DNA of 64,000 nt from Schizophyllum amplum (taxonomy: Eukaryota; Basidiomycota; Agaricomycetes; Agaricales; Schizophyllaceae), in contig VDMD01000005.1 in NCBI GenBank assembly GCA_007026445.1, forward strand, positions 868,001-932,000, in the 5' to 3' direction. Shown piece by piece: positions 11,779 through 22,456 of this stretch (position 1 is the stretch's first letter; each line of letters begins with the position of its first letter). The translations under genes and the position numbers were made by a program. The notes beneath the pieces are model-generated. The model made no database searches and was not told where the DNA came from. It worked only from the letters and a program-made list of their open reading frames with translations.

Positions 11779-13088
11779 ATGACGATCCACAAGAACATTC
11801 CGCAAACCCAAGTTGCAGTCCTCGTTGGCGCTGACGAGAGGAAGATGGCCGACTTGCCAGTTGGCAAGCCGGGTCCCAATGAAGTCCTCATCGAGAACGT
11901 CGCCGTCGCCGCGAACCCCAAGGACTGGAAGGTTCCGCAGTGGATGTATGAGCCGGGCGAGTCAGCCGTGGAGGGCAACGACGTGGCGGGCACTATTGTC
12001 GCTGTTGGCGAAGGCGTGTCTGAGTACAAGATCGGCTCGCGCGTCGCTGCTTTCTCGAAGATGCGCTCAAAGGACAACAAGGTGCGATCCATCACTGCTG
12101 TTATTGATTTACAGCTTGCTGAACTGCAGTGCAGTACGGGGCGTACCAGCAGTACACGGTAGCACCTGCGGGTACCACCTTTCCCATCCCGAACATCACA
12201 CCCTACGAGGAGGCGGCGACACTACCTCTCGCTGTAATGACAGCCGCCATAGGTCTCTTTGTTCGTCTTGGGATACCTGCGCCTGACACACCAGCCGCAT
12301 GTGCGTCAGACGTTCTTAGGCTGCTGCCTGTATGACTGATTGTATCCTTACTGCAGTCCACAACTCAGGCAAGGCTATCATCATCAACGGGGCGGCCTCA
12401 TCAGTTGGCGCATACGCTGTACAGTTGGCCAAACGCGCCGGACTTTATGTGATCGGCATTGCCGGCGTCTCGAAGGAATATCCGAAAGAGCTCGGGGCGG
12501 ATGTGATCCTGGATTATCGTGAGCACGAGGGAGATGCGCTAGTGCGTGTGGTAGTTGTTCCACACATACAAGTATTCTAATGATCACTTCCATCGCAGAT
12601 AGACGCCTTGGTCTCTGCCGTCGCCGACCGGCCTACAACATGGGCATTCGACGCTGTAACCGAGCATGGATCTACGCTGATGCTCGCTCGTGCCCTCGTC
12701 AGAGTTCGCAAGGGCCCTACCGCGACAGCACAGGTCACGACAGTGCTGAACGTCCCTGAAGACGAGAAGAAGCAACTTCCGCCGGCTGTCACTGCCATCG
12801 TCACCCTGGTCGGCAGCGCGTATGCTGAAGACGAAGGCTGTGAGTCTATCTTTCTTGTTTCTTGCTATCAAGACTCATCAACTGGAAATGGTCGATGCAG
12901 TCGCTGCGCCCTTTTACCGCAAGATCTCCCACTGGCTGGCAGACGGGTCATTTAAGTGCAACCGACCAAAGATCATGCCAGGAGGGCTCGCAGATGTGGC
13001 GAAGGGCCTCGAGATGCTCATATCAGGAGATGTCCATGGCGAGAAGCTCGTGTACCGCATCGCCGATACGCCAGGTCTCAAAGCTTAG
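11779..13088 (+). CDS. Zinc-independent MDR alcohol dehydrogenase/enoyl reductase-like protein, paralog 1
   Basis: This is a medium-chain dehydrogenase/reductase, probably cytosolic and NADPH-dependent. The N-terminal GroES-like half has PGPNEVLIENVAVAANPKDW and GNDVAGTIVAVGEGV. The Rossmann half has the nucleotide-binding segment GAASSVGAYAVQLAKRAG, then LGADVILDYREH. The structural-zinc cysteine cluster is absent, which points to the quinone reductase/trans-enoyl reductase branch (fungal relatives are often named CipB or ToxD-like). Five exons join in frame: 11779-12081, from 12135, then junctions after GCAT, after GCGCTA and after GGCT. The C-terminus reads IADTPGLKA. A second copy with matching sequence and exon pattern lies inverted at 20784-22104. 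The substrate is unknown. Confidence 0.85.
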
Positions 13089-13301
13089 TGGCAGCCAGAC
13101 TCGCCAAGTTCAAATTTCTTGAATAATCCCTTTGCGAAACGGCGTACGCGTAGAGGCGTCAGGTAGCGCTGTATTCCCAGAGGTTGTGTGTAGTAAGTAA
13201 TCTAAGCGTAGTCTACAATCAGTGTAACCGTAGTATAATCCATCGAAAGCAAGTAGATCTGGGAAAGGAATCGTAAACAACAAAGCATGGATTAAACATC
13301 A

Positions 13302-15188
13302 TCACGTCCTGGCTGCCGCGTCTTCAGTGGTCGTAAGGACCACGCTCTCTAAGCTTGCGCTGGTCAGAGCCTCCTTGCTCATCGAGGGATGTGAGACATG
13401 GATGCGCGGGATGCGCTCGGTTTTCACACCCTCCGCCTCCGGTTTGGCCTCCGCATCCAGCAGGCCTTCCTCCATCGCCTCCTCATCCATCCGCTCCAGC
13501 GTTATGCCGTCTTGCTGCTTGTTCTCCCGCTCCTTCGTTGCCTGTGTGCGTTCGATCAACGGGGTTTCAGAGCGACTGAAGACCGCACTCACAGCCACGT
13601 ATACAGCGCTGGCGACGATGATCAAAGTACCGAGCACGCTGAGCGCGGACGGCGCTGCCTTGAAGAACATGCGCTCCAAGATGGTCGCAAAGACGATTTG
13701 GGTGTACAGTGCGAGAGAGCCGCGGCCTGCGGTTTCGCGTTGCAGGCCCATAGTCAGCAGCACCTGGACGGGCGATTGAGCATGAGGCGCGTCGATATGT
13801 ATAACGTGTGGCGCACCTGCGCAATGAAGCCGCATACACCAATGACGCCGAGGAGTGCAAGCCACTCGATACTCGTGGGGATCACAATCTTAGTTTTCGT
13901 AGCAAGGATTCTGTAGCGGGTGAGCAGTGCATTATAACACATGACGTGGTGACCGGAAGACGCACAATATGCTGGATGTGACCACGCTTTGCAGTGAGAA
14001 GGAGGAGAGCGAGTGTAGCGGGTGCGCTCGCTTGCCGATGGCTCGGATTGTGATATCTGAGAGGATATAAGCCTCACAAGAAGTCAAAGTTCAAGCCAAC
14101 CGTACATGCACCGGTCGCTCCACAGACGCCGACGAGTGACATTCTAGAGCGGTGGTCAGAAAAGCGAACATTCCAAGGTTTTGCAACTCACCCCACAGCC
14201 ATCAAACGATCCTGAGGCGTGCCGCGCTCTGCTGGGTCTATGGGCGCCGCGCCAGCGTCTTCAATGCCTTCCGCATCTGTCAAAGGAACAGGCAGGTCGG
14301 CCGCACTCCCGAATATGAAAGGCGGCCGTGCGATGAGAACGACACCGACCAAGCTGATGACTGTTGGGATTCAGCGACGCCGTTGCTCAGATAGCGGTGG
14401 TACTCACGTCCGGCGAACAGTTGCTTGCGCGTGAAGGGTTCCTTGAGCACCAGAGCGCCCACGATGCCTGTTGCCAGAGGTGCAAGGAAGGATAGAACCT
14501 GGAGGCTATGTGAGGAGACATGACATAGGCAAAGGGATAGGAGGCGTACGGTGGCGTCGGAGAGGGAAAGATATTGCAGGGACCAGTACAGACCAAAGAT
14601 GCCGAAGAAACTGTGCAAAAGGATTGTCAGTACGGCGGAGATATAGGCAAAATGGCGTGCGCACCCTATGAATCCGCGGAACACCAGCAGCAATCGCACT
14701 CCCTTCGGCCCTAGTAGAGGATCGGGCACCCCGCGCACACGCCTAGGGTGTACTCAGTCTCGTTATGCCAGCCGACACGCAGAGCACGCACATATACGCC
14801 TGTGCACATATGAATGTGATCACCTATCGCCCGCGGGTTGATAAGCGCCCATCCTCCTGATCATATTGCGCAGACGCACCATCCGGAAGCCAATCAGCTC
14901 GTAGGTGGGCACGGGAGGGTCGATGCTGTTGAGCTTCTTGACGGAGACATTCACGAGCGAGAGGAATAGCTGGCTCGCTGTGACCAACAGCAATCCATAA
15001 TTTGCTGCTAGACCGTCCATCAGTCTCCCATACACCTTCTCCACACGGGGAGGTAGGCGTCGACGCGATGAGCCCTGCGCTGTTCTCGCTTCGTCTCGAG
15101 CGAACGCTGGTATATACGGCGAGCGCGGCACAGCGAAGTCCGCGTCGTCCTGGGTCGTGACTGGTGTATATTGGTGTCGCGTGCTCAT
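13302..15188 (-). CDS. EamA/DMT-family membrane transporter (SLC35G-like)
   Basis: This is a multi-exon drug/metabolite transporter with about ten membrane helices. The hydrophilic N-terminus (MSTRHQYTPVTTQDDADF) is followed by GLLLVTASQLFLSLVNVSVKKL, then LLLVFRGFIG joined to FFGIFGLYWSLQYLSLSDAT. Next come FLAPLATGIVGALVLKEPFT and SLVGVVLIARPPFIF, the two EamA half-repeat signatures. The second repeat ends in VLLTMGLQRETAGRGSLALY and a final helix near LGTLIIVASAVYVAVS, then a long charged cytosolic tail. Substrate and membrane are unknown. The gene is convergent with MDR paralog 1, with about 210 nt between the stops. The first intron (donor after FRM) and the joins in 14640-14860 were placed by eye. 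Confidence 0.8.
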
Positions 15189-15612
15189 CGTTGTCGTCGT
15201 CGTTCAGGAGGTCGTTGTAGGGTGCGAGGGCGGCTGCTACGCGCTCCTGGTCGTCGTGGGCGTCGAAGTATAGAAGAGAAAGAGAATTATAAGGCCATGG
15301 AGCGCCCAGATTGCGAGCGAACAGGATTCGTTTACGTTTGCCGGAGCGCCATGGCATGATCTCACGTACCTGACATTGACGGGAGCAGAATGCGAGCCAA
15401 GATAAAATCATGGCGCGATGGGGAAAGCGTTGTGGACCCACAACTCGCGTCAAGGCAAACAAACATGTCGACGAGCTAGCCTCCAGCGAAATTCCATTGC
15501 TTCCAATTCGTAAATCGAGCCACGAGAAGAGGAAAACGAACCATAACTAAAGGAAGGTGGCGATAGCAGATGAAAGCGGGTATGAACATATTCACAAGTC
15601 GAGCTCAGAAAC
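15189..15612. other. Intergenic region between DMT transporter and Sfh5-like gene
   Basis: This is the promoter side of the DMT gene and the 3' flank of the Sfh5-like gene (both minus strand). No further gene or repeat is recognised. Confidence 0.4.
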
Positions 15613-17137
15613 TTAGAAGCCCTCGGCTTCGCCGCCGTAGCGCTTCGGTATCTCCTTTACATCGATAACGTCCTTGAGCGTATCCCGAATGCTGTTCGTG
15701 CTCGTTCCCACCACGGACATCTTTGCGAAAGTCTTCGCGGGCAGGATAGCCTTGAACGTCCAGAATATAAACGACATCAGCGTGGGGACGTTGACGAAGT
15801 ACTTCTTGTACTGAGGGAAGAGCATTAGACGGCAAAGGTGAAGCATACAGGTACCACCACGCACAAGAAGTTCAGGGTAGTGATCACCAAAGATCTTGCT
15901 GGCCTCTGAGGCGGCCTGCTTGGACTGTGGCGTCCGGCTCGACATGCTGACGCCTGCGTAGTCTGTGCAGCAGTCGAGACTTGGCACTTCAAACAGCATT
16001 CTCGAAACAGCCACGCACCATGCACTTGCACCGCCTGGTCCACCGTCTCGAAGTCCAGTAGATCAAGGCTCTTCTCCATGAAAGCGACGCGCCATCTGTA
16101 TATATTCGTTAGGCCCCGTCTCTCCAGCCTATGAAAGACGCGTACCTCAAGAAACGCTGCACGTCGCTAAACACAGCGTTCATATCCTTGTTGCCCCCAT
16201 ATACGTTATAGCTGAACCCGCGTGAGCCCGGCACACAGACGCCATAAAACAAGTAGCCAACTCACACCACAGGCCGGCCCTGCTTGTCCTTGCCACTGAT
16301 ATATCCTAGCGATCCGAACACATCCTTGGGGTATTCCTCTTTCAGTGCAGCCTCGATGCCGAACTCTTGCCGCCACTTCAGCGTGTTGGTGAGCATTGTC
16401 TTGGCCTCCGCCACATTCAGGTTCCTTCGAGGAAATGTCATCAGCTTTCGCCTGTATTGCCGACGTCAGAGTCAAGCGGCCCGAGACTACACACCTAGCG
16501 CGGAGGAACTTCATCAACACTACACTTGTCTTCGCGCTGGCCGCCGGGTTTCGCGGGGTCGATAGACACGCCCCACAGCGTGATCGGCGCGGTCTTCGCG
16601 TCGGCCTTGTCAGGGTAGGCGGTCGCAAATATCTCGGGTAGCAGCGTCTGGTAGCGAACGGCATCAGCACGGTCTCGACACGAGATGCTGACTGCAACGC
16701 ACCCTGAACTCCTTCAGCGTGCTCTTCTCGGCGTCTGTGAACTGCGCAGTGAGAGCGTTGCTGGGCTCACCCACGGCCTTCTCCTCCGTAGGTGCAGCAG
16801 GCGCAGCGGGCTCCTCCACAGGCGTGGGGACCGCAGCAGTCTCTGTCGCGCTCGGCGCCGACTCTTCATCTACGGCAGCAGGCGCCGCCGCCTCAGTCGC
16901 AGGTGCCGCCGCCGCGGGTACTACTGGCTCAGGTACTGACTCTACTAACTCAGCCGCAGGCTTCGTAGCATCGTCAACGTCCTTCTCTGACGCCGGCTCG
17001 TCCGGCTGGGGCGCGTCGTCCGCCAGTGCGGCCGGCGCTGTGGCGGTCTCCGCCTCAGCTGCGCCTGCCGCGGAGACGACGGGGTCGGCGGCAGCGGCGG
17101 CGGGAGGTACGGGAACGGCGGCGAGAGGTGCAGCCAT
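15613..17137 (-). CDS. SFH5: Sec14/CRAL-TRIO phosphatidylinositol transfer protein, Sfh5-like
   Basis: This predicted Sec14-superfamily lipid-binding protein moves phosphatidylinositol at ER-plasma membrane contacts in yeast; yeast Sfh5 also binds haem. The first about 135 residues are an unusual Ala/Pro/Glu-rich low-complexity region before the CRAL-TRIO N-domain (QFTDAEKSTLKEF, then KFLRAR). A short segment PITLWGVSIDPAKPGG matches the Sfh5-type insertion. The lipid-binding core includes FVNVPTLMSFIFWTFKAIL, then LPAKTFAKMSVVG and the final EIPKRYGGEAEGF, the classic Sec14 ending. Several introns lie between 15800 and 16680 and not every join was resolved. A nested transposon complex begins about 170 nt upstream of the ATG (17137), so its promoter region is interrupted. 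Confidence 0.78.
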
Positions 17138-17399
17138 GGACGCGGATACGTGGATGTGGTAAGAGAGAGAAGAGTTGAGTGAAAGTTGGCGACTGAAGCG
17201 CGCCTGACTCTATCTGATATGATAAGATACATGAGTTATCGCGCACGTGTTCAGGGTTGCTAAGCGACCAAAATGAAGTCGAACTCTGTTGTGTGTTCTC
17301 GGATGCAGGCAGGCTCCTACCCACCCGGCAATGGCAGGAAAGGTCTTCAACTGAAGGAGAGGGACAAAAGAATAAGAACATACCCAATAAGAACTAGTA

Positions 17400-18813
17400 C
17401 CGTCCTGTGACGGGTAATGCAACAGTTGTGGGTAATGCAACAAACCGTGCCCTGACGATGAAACGAGGGCCAATTTCTTAGTTACTTCATAGTCGTACTC
17501 AATTCGAGGCTGAAATCTCCTGGCTGAAAAGTGAGGTTGCTATCGAGACGCTGCTGCCTTGACACCCGGCTGATGGCGCGTGTCGTCGTGCCTGAGCGGG
17601 GCGCAGGCGGGGCGCGCGCTGGACGCAGCCGGGACGTGCCCGGAGCACGCGCGGATTCGGCAAAGGCCGACGGCGGCGCCGGCGCGCGCGCAAACGACGT
17701 CTTCCAGCGTAGACCTCATTCCGCGCTGTGCGCTGTGCGCTGCACCGACGGTAGGAGCTGCACGGCAGAAATCACGTTTGATTTTGCCCGGCCGTGATGG
17801 CGAAATCAAGGGATCGAGACCGCCTGCGCGCCGACTATATATCTTGGCTTCTCCTGGCCAGGACAGCCCAAACTGCCTTTTCTGCATCCTCTTCTTGACT
17901 GTAAAAGCTCGAAATCTGCTGAGAAAGGCTCAGAAATGTCGAATTCGAGGTCGGATGATTTCCGGCAAATGCCGGGAGATCGTCGACGTGTTTCCCACGG
18001 GAGCAATCCTGCTCTTGATAGACCGGTGGGGTCTCTTCGTAACATAATACGGGTCTTGAGAACACTAGCAAGTGTTTGAAGTATTCAACAAAGAGCTTGA
18101 ACCGTAGTGCGGTCTACGCTGGAAGACGTCGTTTGCGCGCGCGCCGGCGCCGCCGTCGGCCTTTGCCGAATCCGCGCGTGCTCCGGGCACGTCCCGGCTG
18201 CGTCCAGCGCGCGCCCCGCCTGCGCCCCGCTCAGGCACGACGACACGCGCCATCAGCCGGGTGTCAAGGCAGCAGCGTCTCGCTAGCAACCTCACTTTTC
18301 AGCCAGGAGATTTCAGCCTCGAATTGAGTACGACTCATAGGATGTAGGACATACACTTTGGGAGACTGTGGTAAAATTTGAAGGCACCCCGACCTCTGGG
18401 GAAGAACACAGAAAATCGCGACCACCTCAAATTGCTCTCTCACGGACCTTGCCGTTGGTACCGACGGCATTACACGCTCGATCTTAGCTCTCAATCTCCC
18501 AAAATATCAGGGGCACAAGCGGGTTATGCTAGGAGTATTCCTATCTTTTCGCTTTGGCGAGAAAGGGAAGGTTCGACGCACAGAAGAGCGCGTTGCATTG
18601 GGTCCCGTCACAGCGTTATGGCCTGTTGCATTACGCCCCCGAAACAAGCCGCCCTCAGCACACAGTTTCTCCTTACTCCTGGGCCTTGAAAAAATTCGTG
18701 GAAGCGCATATTCATGCGAAAATGTACTCTGATTATTTTCTCAAGAATCGAAGATGAACTCGAGCAGCAGTGGCTGCCGGACCAAAAGTGTTGCATTACC
18801 CGTCACAGGACGG
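17400..18813. mobile_element. 1.4-kb non-autonomous DNA transposon with 25-bp TIRs and TA duplication
   Basis: The ends are 25-bp perfect inverted repeats beginning CCGTCCTGTGACGGGTAATG. TA flanks each end (17398-17399 and 18814-18815). The intact right arm of the host palindrome, read in reverse complement, has CTAGTATAGG where this arm has CTAG-TA-element-TA-TAGG, so the empty site is visible in the same window. The subterminal motif GGGTAATGCAACA recurs at 17430-17442, and an inverted variant occurs near 18623. No transposase is seen. A further foldback element lies inside. Confidence 0.9.
17491..18335. mobile_element. 845-bp foldback element with 225-bp arms differing at one base
   Basis: The arms 17491-17715 and 18111-18335 are reverse complements with one visible mismatch (GCTATCGAG against GCTAGCGAG). 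CAT flanks both ends (17488-17490 and 18336-18338), a possible 3-bp target duplication. The very GC-rich arms each contain the same spurious open frame on opposite strands. The near-identity of the arms implies a young insertion or arm homogenisation. The superfamily is not assigned. Confidence 0.85.
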
Positions 18814-18893
18814 TATAGGAAGCCTGTCACCCATATTGATCCGCCCATTTCACCCTTACCTGCCATAGCCGGCTGGACGAATACACTTACAAA

Positions 18894-19737
18894 TAGTGTT
18901 GCCACGGCTCGGTTTGGTGCGGCTCGGCTAGGTTCTGTACGGCTCCGGGGCGAAATGGCTTGACAGCCGCTCCGAGCCTATTGAGTTTACCGGCTCGCCG
19001 CTCGAAGCGGCGCTAAGCTCCGAGAGCCGGCTCGAGCCGCTGCCGTTGTGTCCCAAATGGGAAAGCCTCATATGTGGATACATACACCGCTGTGCAAGCT
19101 CCCAAGGCCATCCTGAGATGTCACAGGTGTATATACAAGCAAGCAGTAATGATGTAAGAATGTATACAGAGGGCCCTGGCCATTCTCCACTTAGTCCAAG
19201 GACTGAAGCTCAGCTTCTCTACTCGAACCGTCGCCATAGTGAAGCTCATCCCATGATCCAACGTGGCAAGCTTCAGTAATCGCTTGGTAGCTCAAGCAGC
19301 TCCTGCATGAGGTCACAACTGATGGAATTACGGTGATCTGTCATGTCTCCTTCGCCAACGAAAAGACTCACTCGCACGGGATCGAAGTCAATGCTTATAT
19401 ATTGGCAACGCGCTGAAAGCCGGCTTGAGCGACACACGGTGCTGCGCTGGTGAAAATTGAAGGGCATGCACATTGTATGTAGTCTGTACAGTAACATCCA
19501 GATGCCCTAGGCTTGAGGAGACGCCGCGGGGATGTCATGTATACGCAGGACGGAAAGAGAACGGGGGATCCCTTTCCGGCCAGCTCAGCCGCGCTCGATT
19601 TCCTCCGAGCCGCTTCGAGCCGCGCGAGTTTTTAAGGAAGCCGGCCGCAGCCGGTGACAACTGGCGCGGCGCGGCGCGGCTAATTTACGGCTCGGCTTGC
19701 CGGCTAGCGGCTTGCGAGCCGAGCCGTGGCAACACTA
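18894..19737. mobile_element. 844-bp non-autonomous hAT-type element
   Basis: The ends read TAGTGTTGCCACGGCTCGG and its reverse complement, a hAT-like terminus. The 8-bp duplication CTTACAAA flanks it exactly (18886-18893 and 19738-19745), as hAT transposases make, and the site is unfilled in the opposite arm of the host palindrome near 20495-20502. Subterminal GGCTCG repeats in both orientations are typical of hAT. No transposase is encoded. Confidence 0.92.
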
Positions 19738-20783
19738 CTTACAAACAAGCGGGCCGCGGCGCGCCGCCGCTCCCAAATTCGAACGCGCGAAAGCGGCAGC
19801 CCCGCTGGAAAACGTCGTTGAGCATCGCGGGGCGCGATTCGCTGCCCGTAACCTTCCAGAACGGCCTATATAGTACTCTTGTAATGGAAATGGTCCTTTT
19901 CCTCTCCCGAAACGAAGCAGTAAACCCAAAGTTGAGTCATTCACGCTGGAAACGGGCACGCTCGGCGGCGCTCGCGCCGTTGCAGACAAGTCAGGCATTC
20001 AATGGCTACAAAACGGCCTCAAATGAATCAGTAGCAGTCCAGAGGCACTCTTAGCTGGTTGGAACATACTTGTGCGGCTCAGGGTTGCGATGACGGTTGG
20101 CCTATAGATGATAGAAGCCGGGTCATTGACTCCTTCGCACAATGTGTATGTAGCCAGAAGACGGGAATTTCAGCTTGGCAAATGCCCTTAGGGCACCTTA
20201 TCACTCATTGTATCACTTTTTGAATGCAAGATGGCAAAGGCGAGACCGTTGTGCGGGTCAACACAACGAACTGGGCGAGTTTTGGCAGGGGATTCAGATG
20301 CTCAACTTTGGGTTTACTGCTTCGTTTCGGGAGGGGAAAAGGACCATTTCCATTACAAGAGTACTATATAGGCCGTTCTGGAAGGTTACGGGCAGCGAAT
20401 CGCGCCCCGCGATGCTCAACGACGTTTTCCAGCGGGGCTGCCGCTTTCGCGCGTTCGAATTTGGGAGCGGCGGGCGCGCCGCGGCCCGCTTGTTTGTAAG
20501 TGTAAGTATTCGTCCAGCCGGCTATGGCAGGTAAGGGCGGATCAATATGGGTGACAGGCTTCCTATACTAGTACTTATTGGGTATGTTCTTATTCTTTTG
20601 TCCCTCTCCTTCAGTTGAAGACCTTTCCTGCCATTGCCGGGTGGGTAGGAGCCTGGGATGCAGGTACATCTAACCTTGAGACAGGCCATTCCATACAATG
20701 GACTATCCCTATATATTATTTGGCTTTGGGATCAGAGTAGATAATTTTTCAACCTGTACATAGGTGGCTATCTTATTATTCAC

Positions 20784-22104
20784 TTACGCCTTCAAACCTG
20801 GCGTGTCGGCGATACGAAACACCAACTTCTCGCCATGCACTTTCCCGTTAATGAGCAAGCCAAGTCCCTCAGCCACATCCGCCAATCCTCCGGGCATGAT
20901 CTTCGGAGGGTTACACTTGAACGGGTTGACGCTATCAGCCAGCCACAGAGAAATCTTGCGATAGAACGAGGCGGCGACTGGCGATATATGTTAGCTACTG
21001 AGCATACAGAGAGTGAAAAAGCACATCTTACACTTCTCGTGCTCCCCGTAAGCGGTACCGACGAACGTGTTCTTCGAAGAGACGCTCGATGGAAATTTCT
21101 TTGCCTCTTCTTCGGCGGGCTGATTGAGGTAGGTGAGACGAAGAGGTGCCGTGACATTGCTCTCCTTCGCGATCTTGTCCAGCGCACGAGCGAACAGAAG
21201 CTCAGAGCCGTGTTCCGACACGGCGTCGTATGCCCAGGACGTGGGACGACCGCCGACTGCCGAGCTCAGAGCGTCCAACTAGATGGCTCAATAAGCTCAG
21301 GCATTCATTGAGATAATTGCACAGACTCACAATCGCGTCACCCTCGTAGTCGCGATAGTCGACGACAACGTCTGCACCCAGCTCCTTCGCGTAGGCCTTC
21401 GACGCGCCGGCCGTTCCGACAACGAAGAGCCCTGCACGCTTCGCCAATTGTACGGCAAACGCGCCGACAGAGGTCGCTGCGCCGTTGATGATGATAGCTT
21501 TGCCGACGTTCGAAGCTGCAATGACGATAGAGGGGTGAGTTTGTGGCGCATTCAGGAAAAGGGCATTAGTGCAACGCCTGACTTACCTGCTTCCGGGGTG
21601 TCGGGCGCGGCAATCCCAAGGTGAAGGAAGAGACCAAGGGCTGCGGTCATGACCGCAAGAGGCAGAGACGCCGCTTCCTCGAAAGGGACGCTGTTGGGGA
21701 TGGGAAACGTCGTGCTAGCCGGCGCAACCGTGTACTCCTGGTATGCGCCGTACTGTGCACTTGTCAGCTGTGAACAATACACTAACATAAGTGATGCTTA
21801 CCTTGTTGTCCTTGGTGGCCATCTTCGTGAACGCGGCGACGCGCGCCCCGATCTTGTACTCAGAGACGCCTTCGCCGACTGCAACTATCGTCCCCGCGAC
21901 GTCGTTTCCCTCGACAAACTTCTCGCCTGCTTGGTAGAGCCATTGAGATGCCTTCCAATCCTTGGGGTTTGCAGCGACGGCGACGTTCTTGATCAAGACT
22001 TCGTCAGGGCCTGGTTTGCCGACGGGTATGGTGGTCAAGTCCCTCTCTGACGGACCGATGAGAACAGATGTTTGAGTATCGGGGATGACAGCGGCAGACT
22101 CCAT
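20784..22104 (-). CDS. Zinc-independent MDR alcohol dehydrogenase/enoyl reductase-like protein, paralog 2
   Basis: This gene is closely related to the MDR gene at 11779-13088 and lies in the opposite orientation about 7.7 kb away. Matching blocks include VGKPGPDEVLIKNVAVAANP, EGNDVAGTIVAVGEGVSEYK, PFEEAASLPLAVMTAALGLF, AKRAGLFVVGTAGASK and the ending IADTPGLKA. Intron positions also correspond (after TKDNK, after the DTPEA segment, after DAIV, and before the final FYRKI exon). It too lacks the structural-zinc cysteines. The N-terminus (MESAAVIPDTQTSVLIGPSE) differs most. It is probably a cytosolic NADPH-dependent reductase of unknown substrate. The transposon nest lies just downstream of its stop. 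Confidence 0.85.
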
Positions 22105-22456
22105 GTTGAGTATGGAAAGTGGGTGAGAGCGAGGCTGCTATGGTTGAGAGCAACTTGGCGCCTCGATCTTTATATCTTGGGCCCTGGGGGGCTTTGTCAG
22201 AATTGGTAAGGTCTCCAAGGGCGACTCTATGAGCATGTTCATGCGTCAGCTTGCCGAAGAGGAGACGGGACACCAAGGCGATAGACAGAATTTAGGGGTG
22301 AAGAGGAAGACTTCATGTCATGCGCCTTAGTAGTTGCATTGAAGTTAAGATGAACGGCTTTTGCCGGTTCGGTTAGAGCGGGTCGAGAACCTCCGAGTCC
22401 CGACGACTCAGTAGTTGCCTTTCGGGGATACAATCAATCCTTCAAGTCGAACCATT
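22105..22456. other. Divergent promoter region between MDR paralog 2 and orphan gene
   Basis: The two genes run outward from this region, so it must hold both promoters. TATATCTTGG near 22171-22180, read on the plus strand, lies about 70 nt upstream of the MDR ATG. No gene or repeat is recognised. Confidence 0.4.

Larger units (their letters stand above)
17310..20655. mobile_element. Palindromic Mutator-like non-autonomous element hosting nested insertions
   Basis: The ends are long inverted repeats starting CAGGCTCCTACCCACCCGGC. The right arm (20301-20655) is continuous at 355 bp. The left arm is broken into 17310-17399, 18816-18893 and 19746-19936, which together give about 359 bp and align in order to the right arm with small indels. 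GGATGCAGG flanks both sides (17301-17309 and 20656-20664), a 9-bp target duplication as made by Mutator-like transposases. Without insertions the element would be about 1.08 kb. No transposase is encoded. Confidence 0.88.

Noticed and set aside
17531..18295. Identical about 60-residue Arg/Ala/Gly-rich protein encoded on both strands
   Set aside because: It is the same foldback arm read in two orientations; composition is that of random GC-rich DNA and no gene structure surrounds it.
19473..20054. 193-codon plus-strand frame inside the transposon nest
   Set aside because: It crosses the border between the hAT element and the host palindrome, so it cannot be an ancestral gene.
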